DNA of 64,000 bases. Origin: Gottfriedia acidiceleris. GTDB taxonomy: Bacteria; Bacillota; Bacilli; Bacillales; Bacillaceae_G. The notes below the pieces were generated by a model. It was not told the origin of the DNA, ran no database searches, and saw only the letters and a list, made by a program, of their open reading frames with translations. The stretch is taken from the NCBI RefSeq assembly GCF_002128425.1, contig NZ_NESS01000001.1, forward strand, positions 1 to 64,000. The letters are read 5' to 3'. The stretch's first letter is position 1. Every line of letters starts with the position of its first letter. The position numbers were made by a program, and so were the translations under genes. Below are positions 52,465 through 62,344 of the stretch, in pieces.

Positions 52465-52658
52465 AGATTTTTAATTATTATATCTATTCTTGTTTAAATA
52501 TGCAATACTATGTCAAATATTGCTAAATCCCTCCATTTTTAAAGAAAGTAAATTAAGATTCACATATTTATATAACGAGTTTACTAGTATCTAAATATAT
52601 TTCATTCTAAAAAATTCTAGTCGAAAATTTTTCATTAATTGCTCTGAATTTTATATAT
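52465..52658. other. AT-rich spacer without gene
   Basis: Nothing recognisable other than probable promoter sequence for the ABC operon. Confidence 0.35.
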
Positions 52659-52688
52659 AAAAAAAGGGCTGTCTATTTAGACACCCCT
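52659..52688 (-). terminator. Terminator downstream of the OppA-like gene
   Basis: GGGcTGTCTA and TAGACACCC arms (52666-52687) with one bulge, T run on the minus strand. Confidence 0.7.
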
Positions 52689-52802
52689 TCAGACTTCCTG
52701 CCAAGCGCTCTCTTTCTTCATTGCTTCACCTATTGAGCGGTGCTCATTTCCGTCTAAGGTAACTTCGCGCCTCGAAAGACAAGCGCTTGCAATCAGTCTG
52801 AA
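52688..52802. repeat. MITE-like imperfect palindrome, about 115 bases
   Basis: Ends match as inverted repeats: TTCAGACT (52688-52695) with AGTCTGAA (52795-52802), and AAGCGCT (52703-52709) with AGCGCTT (52782-52788); the arms continue with CTTTC/GAAAG pairs, and GAGC-GGT-GCTC forms an inner loop. It is GC-richer than its surroundings and has no ORF. Its size and shape fit a small non-autonomous dispersed element or a structured RNA. Confidence 0.6.
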
Positions 52803-52887
52803 AAACAAATTTTTGGACTTTTCTACACACTATCTTTTTCATCTAACTTAATCCAATATTCTCCAAAAAGAAGTACCTTTGTACCTC

Positions 52888-54522
52888 TTATTTTTTTATG
52901 TACGCCCATTTATAGGAATTTTTCACTCCATATGGGTGATTGTAAACATTTTTCACAAATGATTTTTCCAAATATGCCACACCATTTTGATAGATAGGTG
53001 AAATGGCTGCGTCCTTTTCTAGCAATAGCTTTTCAGCCTCTGCTAAAGTCTTCCAGCGTGTTGGCGGGTCTTGTAGGAGAGTTGTTTTAGCTTCTGTGAT
53101 CAATTCATCATACTTCGGATTCGAGTATCCTATATTATTGTTCGATACCCATTTATCTAAGAATGTCATCGGATCTGGATAATCCGCTCCCCATCCTGCT
53201 AGAGAGATATCGTACTCAAGCTTATCTTCCAGCGCAAATTTATTCTGTGCAGGTTGCATCTTAATGTTCACAGTTAAGCCAGGTAGATTTTTTTCAAGTT
53301 CATACTTCAAATATTGAGAAATTTTCTTATTATTATCATCTTCTGCAATCAGAAGATCTAAAGTAGCGCTTTGTTTTCCAAGCTCCTGCTTAGCTCTTTC
53401 CCAATATTCCTTTGCTTTCGTAATATTCGTTTTATTAAAATCCCCTGTTGTATCATGGAAATCTTTCCCATCTGGACCATATGCCAAATTTCTAGCGACA
53501 AAGTCGTAAGCTGGTGTTGACCCGTTATTTAATAGTACGTCTGTAATCCCTTTTTTGTTGTAGCCCATATCAATTGCTTTACGCGCATTCACGTTTTTTA
53601 AAATAGGATTTTGGTTATTTAGCTTTAAATAAATAAGCCTTCCTTCTTGTGCTGTTTTAAAATCTTTATCGTCTTTATACTTGTCCACAAATTCGGCTGT
53701 TAAACTTACCCTGTCTATTGCTCCCGTCTCATATAGATTGACAGCTGTTGAATTATCCTTCGCAATATTAAAATCAATTTCATCCAACTTTACTGTATCT
53801 TTATCCCAATATTCAGGGTTTTTCTTAAGTTTAAAGCTTTGTTCATGTTTCCATTCACTCATTTTAAACGGGCCGTCATAAACAACGGAATTCGCTTCCA
53901 GTCCGTATTTCTTGCCCTCTTCTTGTATAACCTTTTCATTTTGCGGCATGAACGGGGCAAGTGTGGTCAAACTTAGAAAATATGGCACTGGATTATCGAG
54001 TTGTACTTCTAACGTATGATTATCAATAGCCTTTACTCCCAATTGATCTACAGAGAGTTGCTTTTCATTTATCTTCTTTGCGTTTTTAACATCATACATA
54101 ATGTAGGCATATCCAGAAGCTGTGGCCGGATCCAATGTGCGTTTCCAAGCAAACTCAAAATCATGAGCCGTCACCGGATCGCCATTAGACCATTTTGCAT
54201 CACGCAGTTTAAATAGATAAGTCTTTTTATCTTTACTCACTGTATAAGATTTTGCAATTCCTGATATTGGCTGGCTATCTTTTCCTTGTCTATATAGCCC
54301 CTCCATAACATTGTTTAACACACTGAGAGTTGTAGAATCTTCCACTAGAGAGGAATCCATTGATGAAAGTTCAGATGTTTCCACTAAATGCAGCACTTGT
54401 TTTGCATGTGGCTTAATCGAGCCCTCGACTGTTGTTGCTTTGTCTTTTTGGGTTGCACATCCAGGAAGTGCAATACCTAAAGTAAGCAGTAAAGCTGTTA
54501 AACGTTTGGTTTGTTGATTCAA
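52888..54522 (-). CDS. OppA-family peptide-binding lipoprotein
   Basis: About 544 residues. Lipoprotein signal with LPGC, Cys about 22 from the chosen TTG start (54522), which lies 9 bases after AGGAGG; the upstream in-frame GTG (54540) overlaps that site. SBP_bac_5 domain: EDSTTLSVLNNVMEGLYRQG, DPVTAHDFEFAWKRTLDP, LAGWGADYPDPMTFLDKW. Binds oligopeptides for an Opp-type importer not present here. Next to an M20 and an S66 peptidase, so a murein-peptide receptor (MppA/DppE-like) is likely. Confidence 0.9.
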   Translation of the reverse strand: MNQQTKRLTALLLTLGIALPGCATQKDKATTVEGSIKPHAKQVLHLVETSELSSMDSSLVEDSTTLSVLNNVMEGLYRQGKDSQPISGIAKSYTVSKDKKTYLFKLRDAKWSNGDPVTAHDFEFAWKRTLDPATASGYAYIMYDVKNAKKINEKQLSVDQLGVKAIDNHTLEVQLDNPVPYFLSLTTLAPFMPQNEKVIQEEGKKYGLEANSVVYDGPFKMSEWKHEQSFKLKKNPEYWDKDTVKLDEIDFNIAKDNSTAVNLYETGAIDRVSLTAEFVDKYKDDKDFKTAQEGRLIYLKLNNQNPILKNVNARKAIDMGYNKKGITDVLLNNGSTPAYDFVARNLAYGPDGKDFHDTTGDFNKTNITKAKEYWERAKQELGKQSATLDLLIAEDDNNKKISQYLKYELEKNLPGLTVNIKMQPAQNKFALEDKLEYDISLAGWGADYPDPMTFLDKWVSNNNIGYSNPKYDELITEAKTTLLQDPPTRWKTLAEAEKLLLEKDAAISPIYQNGVAYLEKSFVKNVYNHPYGVKNSYKWAYIKK

Positions 54523-54628
54523 TAAAATCTTCCTCCTCACATTCCTGTGTAACAGTTTAAATATTCTGTATATTTAACACATCACCTCTTTTAAATTCAA
54601 TCTATCGAACAAAAAATGATGGTTTTTT

Positions 54629-55837
54629 TTATATTTGAAGGTCGTTACCCCTCTCTTCCTTACCCAAAAGATTACATGCTGCATGCAGGAACATGTTAAC
54701 GCCAATAACAAGAGAATCTTCATCGATTGTAAACCTTGGATGATGATGTGGATACGTACTTTCACTTTCTTCTGCTCCTGAACCAATTTTAAAGAAGCAG
54801 CCATCCGCTTTTTGTAAAAATGCAGAAAAGTCTTCCCCACCCATAGATGGTTTGATATACGCAACAGATGCATTTCCATATAACTCGATAGCCGTTTGTT
54901 CTAGTACTTTTGTGACTGCATCATGATTGATAACTGGTCTGTACCCATATCGGTAGTGATAAGAATAGCTTGCTCCATTTGCCTCGCAAATACCTTTTAC
55001 GATTTGTTCAATTCGCACCTCAGCATCGTTTCGCAATTTTTCATCAAAGCAACGCACCGTACCGACAATTTCAGCAGTATCAGGAATGATATTATCAGCG
55101 GTTCCTGAGTGAAATTGGGTAACAGATAAAACTCTTTGCGCAAATGCATCAGTTGCCCTCGAAACAATATGCTGCAAATTTGATATTATTTGTGCTCCGA
55201 TTGCGATGCTGTCTACAGTTTCTTCCGGATGCGCGGCATGTCCGCCTTTGCCTCGGATTGTGATATGAAACGTATCAGGTGCTGCCATCATTGCTCCGTA
55301 AACGATACCGATTTTGCCAACTTCTAAACCGGACATGAGGTGCAAACCGATTACGTAATCAACCCCTTCCATTACGCCCGCCTGCACCATTTCCTCTCCT
55401 CCACCAGGAAATTGTTCCTCGGCATGCTGGAACAAGAAACGGATTTCTCCACTGATTTCACTTTTATGCTTTGCCAATATTTCAGCCGCTCCGAGTAAAA
55501 TGGCTGTATGCCCGTCGTGGCCGCAGGCATGCATGACTCCAGGGACTGTTGAGGCAAACTCAAAGCTGTTTTCTTCAACAATTGGAAGGGCATCCATATC
55601 GGCACGGATTGCCAGCGTTTTACCGGGTTTTCCACCGACTAATCTAGCCATCACGCTATATGCGGTCGGGCGTGATAGCTCCAGATTTCCGAATGACCGC
55701 AATGTATCAAATACAAATTGAGAGGTTTTTTCCTCTTGAAAAGAAAGCTCTGGATATTTGTGCAGATGTCTTCTCCACTGTACTAGCTTTTCTTTTGAAA
55801 TTTCTGCTTTAAATTCTACATTTTCTAAGGATTTCAC
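54629..55837 (-). CDS. M20D-family metallopeptidase / N-acyl-amino-acid amidohydrolase
   Basis: A 402-residue M20D enzyme. Metal and catalytic residues: HACGHDGH (Cys105, His107, Asp108), FQHAEEQ (Glu140-Glu141), GLHL (His), and MGGEDFSAF with HHPRFTIDE at the end. The dimerisation domain (GKGGHAAHPEETVD) is intact. Members include hippurate hydrolase, aminoacylases and N-acetyl-diaminopimelate deacylases. GTG start after AAAGGAG. Same strand and just upstream of the OppA-like gene. Confidence 0.9.
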   Translation of the reverse strand: MKSLENVEFKAEISKEKLVQWRRHLHKYPELSFQEEKTSQFVFDTLRSFGNLELSRPTAYSVMARLVGGKPGKTLAIRADMDALPIVEENSFEFASTVPGVMHACGHDGHTAILLGAAEILAKHKSEISGEIRFLFQHAEEQFPGGGEEMVQAGVMEGVDYVIGLHLMSGLEVGKIGIVYGAMMAAPDTFHITIRGKGGHAAHPEETVDSIAIGAQIISNLQHIVSRATDAFAQRVLSVTQFHSGTADNIIPDTAEIVGTVRCFDEKLRNDAEVRIEQIVKGICEANGASYSYHYRYGYRPVINHDAVTKVLEQTAIELYGNASVAYIKPSMGGEDFSAFLQKADGCFFKIGSGAEESESTYPHHHPRFTIDEDSLVIGVNMFLHAACNLLGKEERGNDLQI

Positions 55838-55994
55838 TTAAACATCTCCTTTGCAATTATTTTACTGTTAAATTCTCTTTTATATAGATAATCCCCTTCT
55901 AATGTAGAAATCACATAAAAAAACTGCATGAGATGGGGAAATTAATGCTAGATATAGAATATATATTAGGTGGCACATAAATAGGAGGAAAAAT

Positions 55995-56915
55995 ATGCGA
56001 AGACCAAATGCATTGAAAATAGGGGATACAGTAATGATGATTGCGCCATCGAGTCCACCGAATATTGAAAATGTGATGAAGATGAAGTTAACATTAGAAC
56101 AAGCAGGACTGAATGTTCTTATCGGTAATGGCGTAACAGAAAAGCGGGGATATCTTGCAGGAAGTGATGAAAACAGAGTGTCAGACTTACATAAAGCCTT
56201 CTCTGACCCTGAAGTAAAGGCTGTATTGTGCGCAACCGGAGGATATGGAAGCGGAAGATTGCTTCAAGATATTGACTTTGAGCAAATCAAAAACAATCCG
56301 AAAATCTTTTGGGGATATAGTGACATTACAGCTTTGCATATTGCTTTCCAACAAAAAGCAGACCTGGTGACGTTCCATGGACCTATGATGCAAGAATGCG
56401 GAGCAGATGATGTTCCAGCAGAGACAATAGGTTCTTTCAACCAATTATTAGAACCACTAAGTTTCACTTTTACCGCTTCGGAAGCAAATACATACCCAGC
56501 ATTTTCATATTCTGTTACTGCCCCAATCACCGGTGGGAATCTAACAGTTTTAACAAGTACGATTGGTACACCTTATGAGGTGGATACAAAAGGTAAGATT
56601 TTATTTATTGAAGACATTCAAGAAGAACCGTACCGTATCGATCGCATGATTAATCAATTGCGATTGGCAAATAAGCTTGAGGGTTGTAAAGGGATTATCT
56701 TAGGAGATTTTAACGAATGCGGACCTCAAAAACGAAAAGCCTCCCTTTCTATTCCTCAAATAGTGCATGATCATATCATCCCACTAGGATTGCCCGTTCT
56801 AAGTGGATTTCCAATTGGCCATTGTTCACCGAATTACGGAGTCCCCTTTGGAGTACATGTCACAATGAATGGAAAAGACCAAACGATTTCATTTGAACCT
56901 GGAATACACATATAG
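55995..56915 (+). CDS. S66-family L,D-carboxypeptidase (LdcA/MccF-like)
   Basis: A 306-residue S66 peptidase. Triad Ser109 in WGYSDIT, Glu206 in LFIEDI and His276 in IGHCSPNYGVP are intact. LdcA enzymes remove the terminal D-Ala from murein tetrapeptides; MccF relatives cleave microcin C-type acyl-adenylates. Divergent from the M20 and OppA genes; perfect AGGAGG before the ATG. Context favours cell-wall peptide recycling. Confidence 0.9.
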   Translation: MRRPNALKIGDTVMMIAPSSPPNIENVMKMKLTLEQAGLNVLIGNGVTEKRGYLAGSDENRVSDLHKAFSDPEVKAVLCATGGYGSGRLLQDIDFEQIKNNPKIFWGYSDITALHIAFQQKADLVTFHGPMMQECGADDVPAETIGSFNQLLEPLSFTFTASEANTYPAFSYSVTAPITGGNLTVLTSTIGTPYEVDTKGKILFIEDIQEEPYRIDRMINQLRLANKLEGCKGIILGDFNECGPQKRKASLSIPQIVHDHIIPLGLPVLSGFPIGHCSPNYGVPFGVHVTMNGKDQTISFEPGIHI

Positions 56916-56954
56916 TGGTAGTGATAATCTCAAATATGAATGTAAGTATAAATA

Positions 56955-56986
56955 TAAAAAACCGGAAACACTAATTTGTTTCCGGT
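56955..56986 (-). terminator. sbcDC terminator
   Basis: ACCGGAAACA (56961-56970) and TGTTTCCGGT (56977-56986), T run on the minus strand; also faces the convergent S66 gene. Confidence 0.87.
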
Positions 56987-57004
56987 CCGGCAATAATTTT
57001 GACT

Positions 57005-60000
57005 TTATTTTATTAAAATAGAAATCTCAGAATATCCTTTGTTCGTTTTATGAACTTCAATTACTGCAGGCATTGCATCCTTTACATCTTGCACATGAGA
57101 AATTACGCCAATTAAACGGCCTGATTTTTGAAGCTGAATAAGTGTATCAATTGCTTTTGATAGTAATTCTTCATCTAGAGATCCAAATCCTTCATCTATA
57201 AACAACGTATCAATTGATACGCCACCTTTATGAGCTTGAATAATATCTGCCATACCTAGTGCTAAACAAAGTGAAGCATTAAACTGCTCCCCACCAGATA
57301 ATGTTTTTACATCCCTAGCAAGTCCGGTATAGGAATCATAAACTTCTAATCCTAACCCACTTTGTTTTCTACCTTTTTCAACTGCATCTTTTCTTTGCAA
57401 TTGAAATTGACCGTTTGATAAATGATCAAGTCGAATATTTGCCGAATCAATAATTTGTTCAAAATAATCTAATAAGACATACCGCTCAAACGAAATCATT
57501 TTATCATTATCGCCTTTTGTAACTTTATATAAATCAGTTAAACCTGCTAATTTTTTTTCAGTTTTTACAAAATCCTCTTGATAAATTTTTAAGTCAATTT
57601 TCAATTGACTCAATCGCTTATTTAATTCTTGAATACGTATCATCTCATTAACAATCGAGTCTAAATGCTGAGTAATTTCTTTTACCTTCATTTTAAGTTC
57701 ACTTACATCTACTTTTTCCATCGATTGAACTTGTTTTTCAAGCAATTCTTTTTCTGTACTCAATCTTTGAAGATTCTCTTCGAACATTAATAAATCATTT
57801 CGATATTGATCGATCAATTGTATATATTCAATAGCACTCGTAAACTCAGATTCTCCATTAAACTCGTACTCAGATAATTTTTCATGATAAAGAACCGTTG
57901 TCGTTCGAATTTCGTCATTTAATTTTAAAATTTCATTCTCAAGATGAGTACGAGTCGTCTCTTTAACCGTCTTTTGCTTAGTTAGGATTTTATGTTCTTC
58001 TTCAATTTTAGAAATTTTAGCTTTTAATAATGCGATATTTTTTTCAATTTCATTTTTTTCCAATTGCCATTTCTCAACAGTTCTTAAAGATTCAGGTAAT
58101 TTTGATTCAATTTGTACGATGTGAATCTTTAATTCATTTAGTTCATTCGTAAACTTATTCATTGACTCAGTCTTCTCTGAAACTTTTAAAGTTAGGTCCC
58201 TAATGAATTGTTCTTTTGTTTTTATTAAATTATTAATCTTTTCGAAAGCAGCCTTTTTCTCAGTCAGATTAGTTAATTTTACTTGATTATCGTTAAACTC
58301 ATTAGCAAGAGCTTTAAGACCTTCATTTGTAAAATCAAATTGCCCATGCTCCTCAAAAAATGATTGTTCATCGATTTTTAATGAATTTTCTTTACTTTTA
58401 ATTTCCCCTTGAATTGTAGCTAATTCAGTCTGAAATTGATTTACTTGCATTTTCAACTTTTCTACTTCATCTTCATTTACAGTTCCATTAAATTTAGCAA
58501 GAGATGGGTGATGGGTACTCCCACAAACTGGACATTGCTCTTGATCCTTTAAATCTTTCGCTAAAAAAGCGGCTTTTTGCTGATGCATTTCACTTTCAAT
58601 TTTGTCCAATTCATTTTTCAATTTAATATGCTCTAAATTTTTTATACGACATTCATTTAGTTTTTGCTCTAATTCTTTTTTTGCAAAAAAGATTCGTTTA
58701 GCAAACCCACCTTTTAATGAAATTTCCTTATTTAATAAGGTGAGCTTAGCCCATTGATCATGAATACCTTCTAAGTCAATTAGTTGCTCTTTTAATTGAA
58801 TTAATTCTTCATTCTCTTTCTTTAAACCATCTTGTAATGTCTTTTCTTCATTTTCTAATAATAGAAGCTGTTTGGACTTATTATGAAACGCTAATTTATG
58901 ATTTTGAAACTGATCAACATCTTCTTTTAAATCTAATAAATTACTCAATTGGTTTTCTAAGCTACCTAATTTTTTTTGCTCTTCAGGTAATGTAGCTACT
59001 TCCGCAGAGATTTTTTCAATTTTAATGAGAGTTTCTTTTAAACTCTCTATTTCGAATAATAATGTATCGTTCGTAACTTGGAGAGAATTATTTAGTTTCT
59101 CAAGTTCAGTTTTTATAGGCAATACTTTTTCAGCATTTGTGGCTAATTTAATTTTTACTTTTTTATTTTCTATTTCTACCTCTTGGCCTTTTAACATTGT
59201 TAATAATTCAATGACCTCGTGTAAACGATCAATATTTTTATTATGTGTTTCTGCTGAAAATAGTTTTTGCTGACTAACTTCTAATTGTGATTTTTGTATT
59301 TTCTCATTTTCTTCAAGTCTTTTTAAATCATCAATTAAACTTAAAATATGTTCAGTTAAAATTTCATTCACAATATGAAGATTAATTTGAGATTCGTCGG
59401 AAATTTGAATCCCTTTTTCGCTTAATAAATTTTCAATTACTTCTAATTTAATAACGATTTTCTGCTTTAAATTAGTAAATTGACTTTCTATGCTTTTTCT
59501 AGCTAAATTCAATCTTTCAGTTACTTTTTCGAAAAGTTCGGTTCTGAAAATCTTACGTAAAATTTCTTCCTTTTCTTTTGTATCTGAAACTAATAATTTT
59601 CTAAATTCCCCTTGAGGAAGTAATACGATTTGTTTAAATTGATCTGCATTGATCCCTAATAATTCTTCTACTTTTTTATTAACGATTGAAGTTTTGTTAA
59701 ATTCCTGACAATAAGGTACTTTTTCATCATTCTCAATTTTATAAAACTCGATTTTGTCGCCTGTAATACCTTTATTTTGTTTCTTTTGATGACCTTTTTG
59801 TCTAAAAATATGATAATGATTTCCTTTTAATTCAAATGTCAATTCAACACTAGTATATAGATCATCATCTGCAAAATGACTTCGAAGTAATGTTTGGTCA
59901 TTCCTATTTTCACCACTTGCTTCTCCAAATAGTGCAAAACAAATTCCATCAAATATTGTTGTTTTCCCTGCACCTGTTGGACCAGTAATTGCAAATAATC

Positions 60001-60085
60001 CTTTTTCATTTAGTCGACTAAAGTCAACATGTACCTTATCCTTGTAAGGTCCAAATGCATGAAGTACTACTTTTAATGGCTTCAA
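57005..60085 (-). CDS. sbcC: SbcC nuclease-complex ATPase
   Basis: A 1026-residue Rad50/SMC-like ATPase. Walker A GPTGAGKT (35-42), long coiled coils, a zinc-hook CPVCG near residue 517, and C-terminal signature LSGGEQF, Walker B LFIDEGFGSLD. With SbcD it forms the Mre11-Rad50-type nuclease that opens DNA hairpins and processes ends. TTG start, seven bases after GGAGG and two bases after the sbcD stop, so translation is coupled. Confidence 0.95.
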   Translation of the reverse strand: MKPLKVVLHAFGPYKDKVHVDFSRLNEKGLFAITGPTGAGKTTIFDGICFALFGEASGENRNDQTLLRSHFADDDLYTSVELTFELKGNHYHIFRQKGHQKKQNKGITGDKIEFYKIENDEKVPYCQEFNKTSIVNKKVEELLGINADQFKQIVLLPQGEFRKLLVSDTKEKEEILRKIFRTELFEKVTERLNLARKSIESQFTNLKQKIVIKLEVIENLLSEKGIQISDESQINLHIVNEILTEHILSLIDDLKRLEENEKIQKSQLEVSQQKLFSAETHNKNIDRLHEVIELLTMLKGQEVEIENKKVKIKLATNAEKVLPIKTELEKLNNSLQVTNDTLLFEIESLKETLIKIEKISAEVATLPEEQKKLGSLENQLSNLLDLKEDVDQFQNHKLAFHNKSKQLLLLENEEKTLQDGLKKENEELIQLKEQLIDLEGIHDQWAKLTLLNKEISLKGGFAKRIFFAKKELEQKLNECRIKNLEHIKLKNELDKIESEMHQQKAAFLAKDLKDQEQCPVCGSTHHPSLAKFNGTVNEDEVEKLKMQVNQFQTELATIQGEIKSKENSLKIDEQSFFEEHGQFDFTNEGLKALANEFNDNQVKLTNLTEKKAAFEKINNLIKTKEQFIRDLTLKVSEKTESMNKFTNELNELKIHIVQIESKLPESLRTVEKWQLEKNEIEKNIALLKAKISKIEEEHKILTKQKTVKETTRTHLENEILKLNDEIRTTTVLYHEKLSEYEFNGESEFTSAIEYIQLIDQYRNDLLMFEENLQRLSTEKELLEKQVQSMEKVDVSELKMKVKEITQHLDSIVNEMIRIQELNKRLSQLKIDLKIYQEDFVKTEKKLAGLTDLYKVTKGDNDKMISFERYVLLDYFEQIIDSANIRLDHLSNGQFQLQRKDAVEKGRKQSGLGLEVYDSYTGLARDVKTLSGGEQFNASLCLALGMADIIQAHKGGVSIDTLFIDEGFGSLDEELLSKAIDTLIQLQKSGRLIGVISHVQDVKDAMPAVIEVHKTNKGYSEISILIK

Positions 60086-60087
60086 AT

Positions 60088-61242
60088 CTATTCCTCCCTT
60101 ACAAAGATTTCGTGAATAATCTCTTTCATATATTCTTCATCTTCAATTTTCAAATCATCATTTTTCATTTCTTTATAAAAAGATTGGAATAACTCAAGTT
60201 GATTTTTTGATTGTTTTTCGACTACACTCAGTTGATTTGTTTTATCTGATTGTAGTGTTGTCCGCTTTCGACTTACATGCATTGCATTTGGATAAACGGT
60301 TCTGATTTGCTCCATCGGATGCACTACCATATGATCATCAGTTAATTTAACAAATACATAATCATGATTCACAGTATGCTGTCTGATTTCCTCGATCGTT
60401 CCTTCGATTGATCTTAAATCTCTTTTTGGATGAAAATCTTTCTTAACTACTGATAACTCACCGTCAGCTTTTAATTCAACAATTAAGCAACCTTTTTTAT
60501 GGTTTTCTTCTGAAAGTGAGTACTTTAATGGTGATCCAGAATATCGAATTGATTGATTTCCTACAAAATGTGCACGATGTAAATGTCCTAGAGCTGTATA
60601 GTTAAAATGTTTGAAATTATGGTGTGATACATACTCAGCGCCACCTATAGAGAGCGTTCGTTCTCCCTCTGTCTCTTCATCTGAAGGCTCACCATTTTTT
60701 GTGACGAATGCATGTCCAACAAATACATTTCGTACTGAAGGGTCTAATTCTTCATCTCGAATTTTATTTATGATTGCTTTCATCGCATCATCATGTGAAT
60801 GAATATCGTCGTTTTGTAAGTTATATCGTACAATACTTGGTTCGGCATATGGGATTAAATAAAAATGAACTTCACCATCATCATCATTCAATATAACTTT
60901 CTTAAATGGTGTTTGAAATTTTCCTACTAAATATAAACCTTCTTTTTCCATAAAACGGCTACCAAATTCAATTCGTTCAGCGCTATCATGATTTCCAGCA
61001 ATTGCAAGAATGGGCGTATTACATTCAATTACAATCTTATGGAAAACGTCATTTAATAGTTCAATCGCCTCAGTTGGAGATATACTTTTATCATATAAAT
61101 CGCCGGCTATTACAACTGCATCTGGCTTTTCTTCTTTAATGATTGAAATGAATTCATCTAAAATAAATCGTTGGTCTTCTGTCATATGTACACCATGTAC
61201 AATTTTACCAAGATGCCAATCTGCTGTATGAATAAACTTCAT
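60088..61242 (-). CDS. sbcD: SbcD exonuclease
   Basis: About 384 residues; calcineurin-like Mre11-family nuclease. TADWHLGK, AGDLYDK, GNHDSAE, GHAFVTK and LGHLHRAH are the five metal-binding motifs. C-terminal capping domain follows. Start set at ATG 61242, six bases after GAGGTG; the GTG at 61251 overlaps that site. Upstream gene of sbcDC. Confidence 0.95.
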   Translation of the reverse strand: MKFIHTADWHLGKIVHGVHMTEDQRFILDEFISIIKEEKPDAVVIAGDLYDKSISPTEAIELLNDVFHKIVIECNTPILAIAGNHDSAERIEFGSRFMEKEGLYLVGKFQTPFKKVILNDDDGEVHFYLIPYAEPSIVRYNLQNDDIHSHDDAMKAIINKIRDEELDPSVRNVFVGHAFVTKNGEPSDEETEGERTLSIGGAEYVSHHNFKHFNYTALGHLHRAHFVGNQSIRYSGSPLKYSLSEENHKKGCLIVELKADGELSVVKKDFHPKRDLRSIEGTIEEIRQHTVNHDYVFVKLTDDHMVVHPMEQIRTVYPNAMHVSRKRTTLQSDKTNQLSVVEKQSKNQLELFQSFYKEMKNDDLKIEDEEYMKEIIHEIFVREE

Positions 61243-61438
61243 TAAATACACCTCATTTATTTACTTTCATTGTTAGTAATTATTAGTACAGCTTTTCTAT
61301 CTAATATTTTACATCAACATACGAACGCTTGTATGCATTTTAATCACATTAATTCAAAAAATGCATTATTAAGTTAAAATAATTGAAATACTAATAAATA
61401 TGATTCAAAATAAACCTATCAAAGCTTAGGAGGCAATT

Positions 61439-61756
61439 ATGGAAAAAATAGAAGATGTTAAAAAATATGAAGAAGTAATTAAAAGTGAAAAGCCTATCGT
61501 AGTGAAATTTTACGCAACTTGGTGCCCTGACTGTACACGTTTAGATGCTTTTATCGGTGACGTTATTGAAGAGCATCCATCTTTTACTTGGTACACAATG
61601 GATCGCGATGAATTTCCAGAAATCGCTAGTGAACAACAAGTAATGGGAATTCCAAGTTTACTTGTCTATAAAGATGGCGAAAAAATCGGACACTTACATA
61701 GTGCAAATGCAAAAACACCAGAGTCAGTTGAAGAATTTTTATCAACATTTGAATAA
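61439..61756 (+). CDS. Thioredoxin family protein (YtpP-like)
   Basis: A 105-residue thioredoxin fold: VVKFYATWCPDCTRLD contains the active-site WCPDC (about 28-32) and the cis-Pro is in VMGIPSLLVY. No signal peptide, so it acts in the cytosol as a disulfide reductase or bacillithiol-linked protein. The WCPDC motif is that of YtpP-like proteins. AGGAGG before the ATG. Confidence 0.9.
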   Translation: MEKIEDVKKYEEVIKSEKPIVVKFYATWCPDCTRLDAFIGDVIEEHPSFTWYTMDRDEFPEIASEQQVMGIPSLLVYKDGEKIGHLHSANAKTPESVEEFLSTFE

Positions 61757-61819
61757 TATAAACTTAGTTAAATCTTTATTATGAGACTGGGATTAACTTA
61801 AAATCTATATAAAAAATTT

Positions 61820-61851
61820 AACCACAAGGTAATGGATCCTTGTGGTTTTTC
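61820..61851 (+). terminator. Terminator of the thioredoxin-like gene
   Basis: AACCACAAGG (61820-61829) and CCTTGTGGTT (61838-61847), then TTT. Confidence 0.85.
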
Positions 61852-61970
61852 GTATGCTCTTTATCAAGTTTTTTTATGATTCTTTTGTGCATATCCTTTT
61901 TTCCTAGTTTACCATTTATAGTCAATTTGGACTTGATTTAGATCATATACATCTAATGAGGTGATTTATT

Positions 61971-62282
61971 GTGCTTAATTTCATTGAAGATGTTGTTCGC
62001 TTTCCAGAAGCACTAACCGGAGGAAGAACGATTTCTCGATTATTTAGAACATATCCGTTTAGAGTTTTACATGCAAGTAGTGTTTTAAACGGAATCGATT
62101 ATGGTTTTTCTGATCAAGAAGGAATGTTTTTTAGAACAACGATTGATACAAGTGCTAAAATCATTTCCCCTTATGAAGTAGTTGTCAATATAACATATGG
62201 CTTTCGCTCTCGAGAATTCGATAAACGTACTGATGCTACAATTAAATATACTTTATTTTTAAACCAAGTTTATTGGCTTTAA
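61971..62282 (+). CDS. Hypothetical protein, 103 residues
   Basis: A small beta-rich protein: VVRFPEALTGGRTISRLFRTYPFRVLHASSVLNGID and VVNITYGFRSREFDKRTDATIKYTLFLNQVYWL. No domain recognised. GTG start seven bases after GAGGTG. Followed by a yodM-like gene, the place where B. subtilis has yodL; no homology is claimed. Confidence 0.6.
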   Translation: MLNFIEDVVRFPEALTGGRTISRLFRTYPFRVLHASSVLNGIDYGFSDQEGMFFRTTIDTSAKIISPYEVVVNITYGFRSREFDKRTDATIKYTLFLNQVYWL

Positions 62283-62291
62283 ATTTTATTC

Positions 62292-62335
62292 AAAAAGAAA
62301 CACCTATAACATCTCGATTATAGGTGTACTTTTTG
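62292..62335. terminator. Bidirectional terminator before the PAP2 gene
   Basis: CACCTATAA (62301-62309) and TTATAGGTG (62318-62326), with AAAAAG and CTTTTT on the outsides. Confidence 0.82.
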
Positions 62336-62344
62336 AATATTTAA

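Noticed and set aside
54574-54879. 101-residue minus-strand ORF at the end of the M20 gene
   Set aside because: Out-of-frame shadow; the M20 frame has full family motifs through this stretch.
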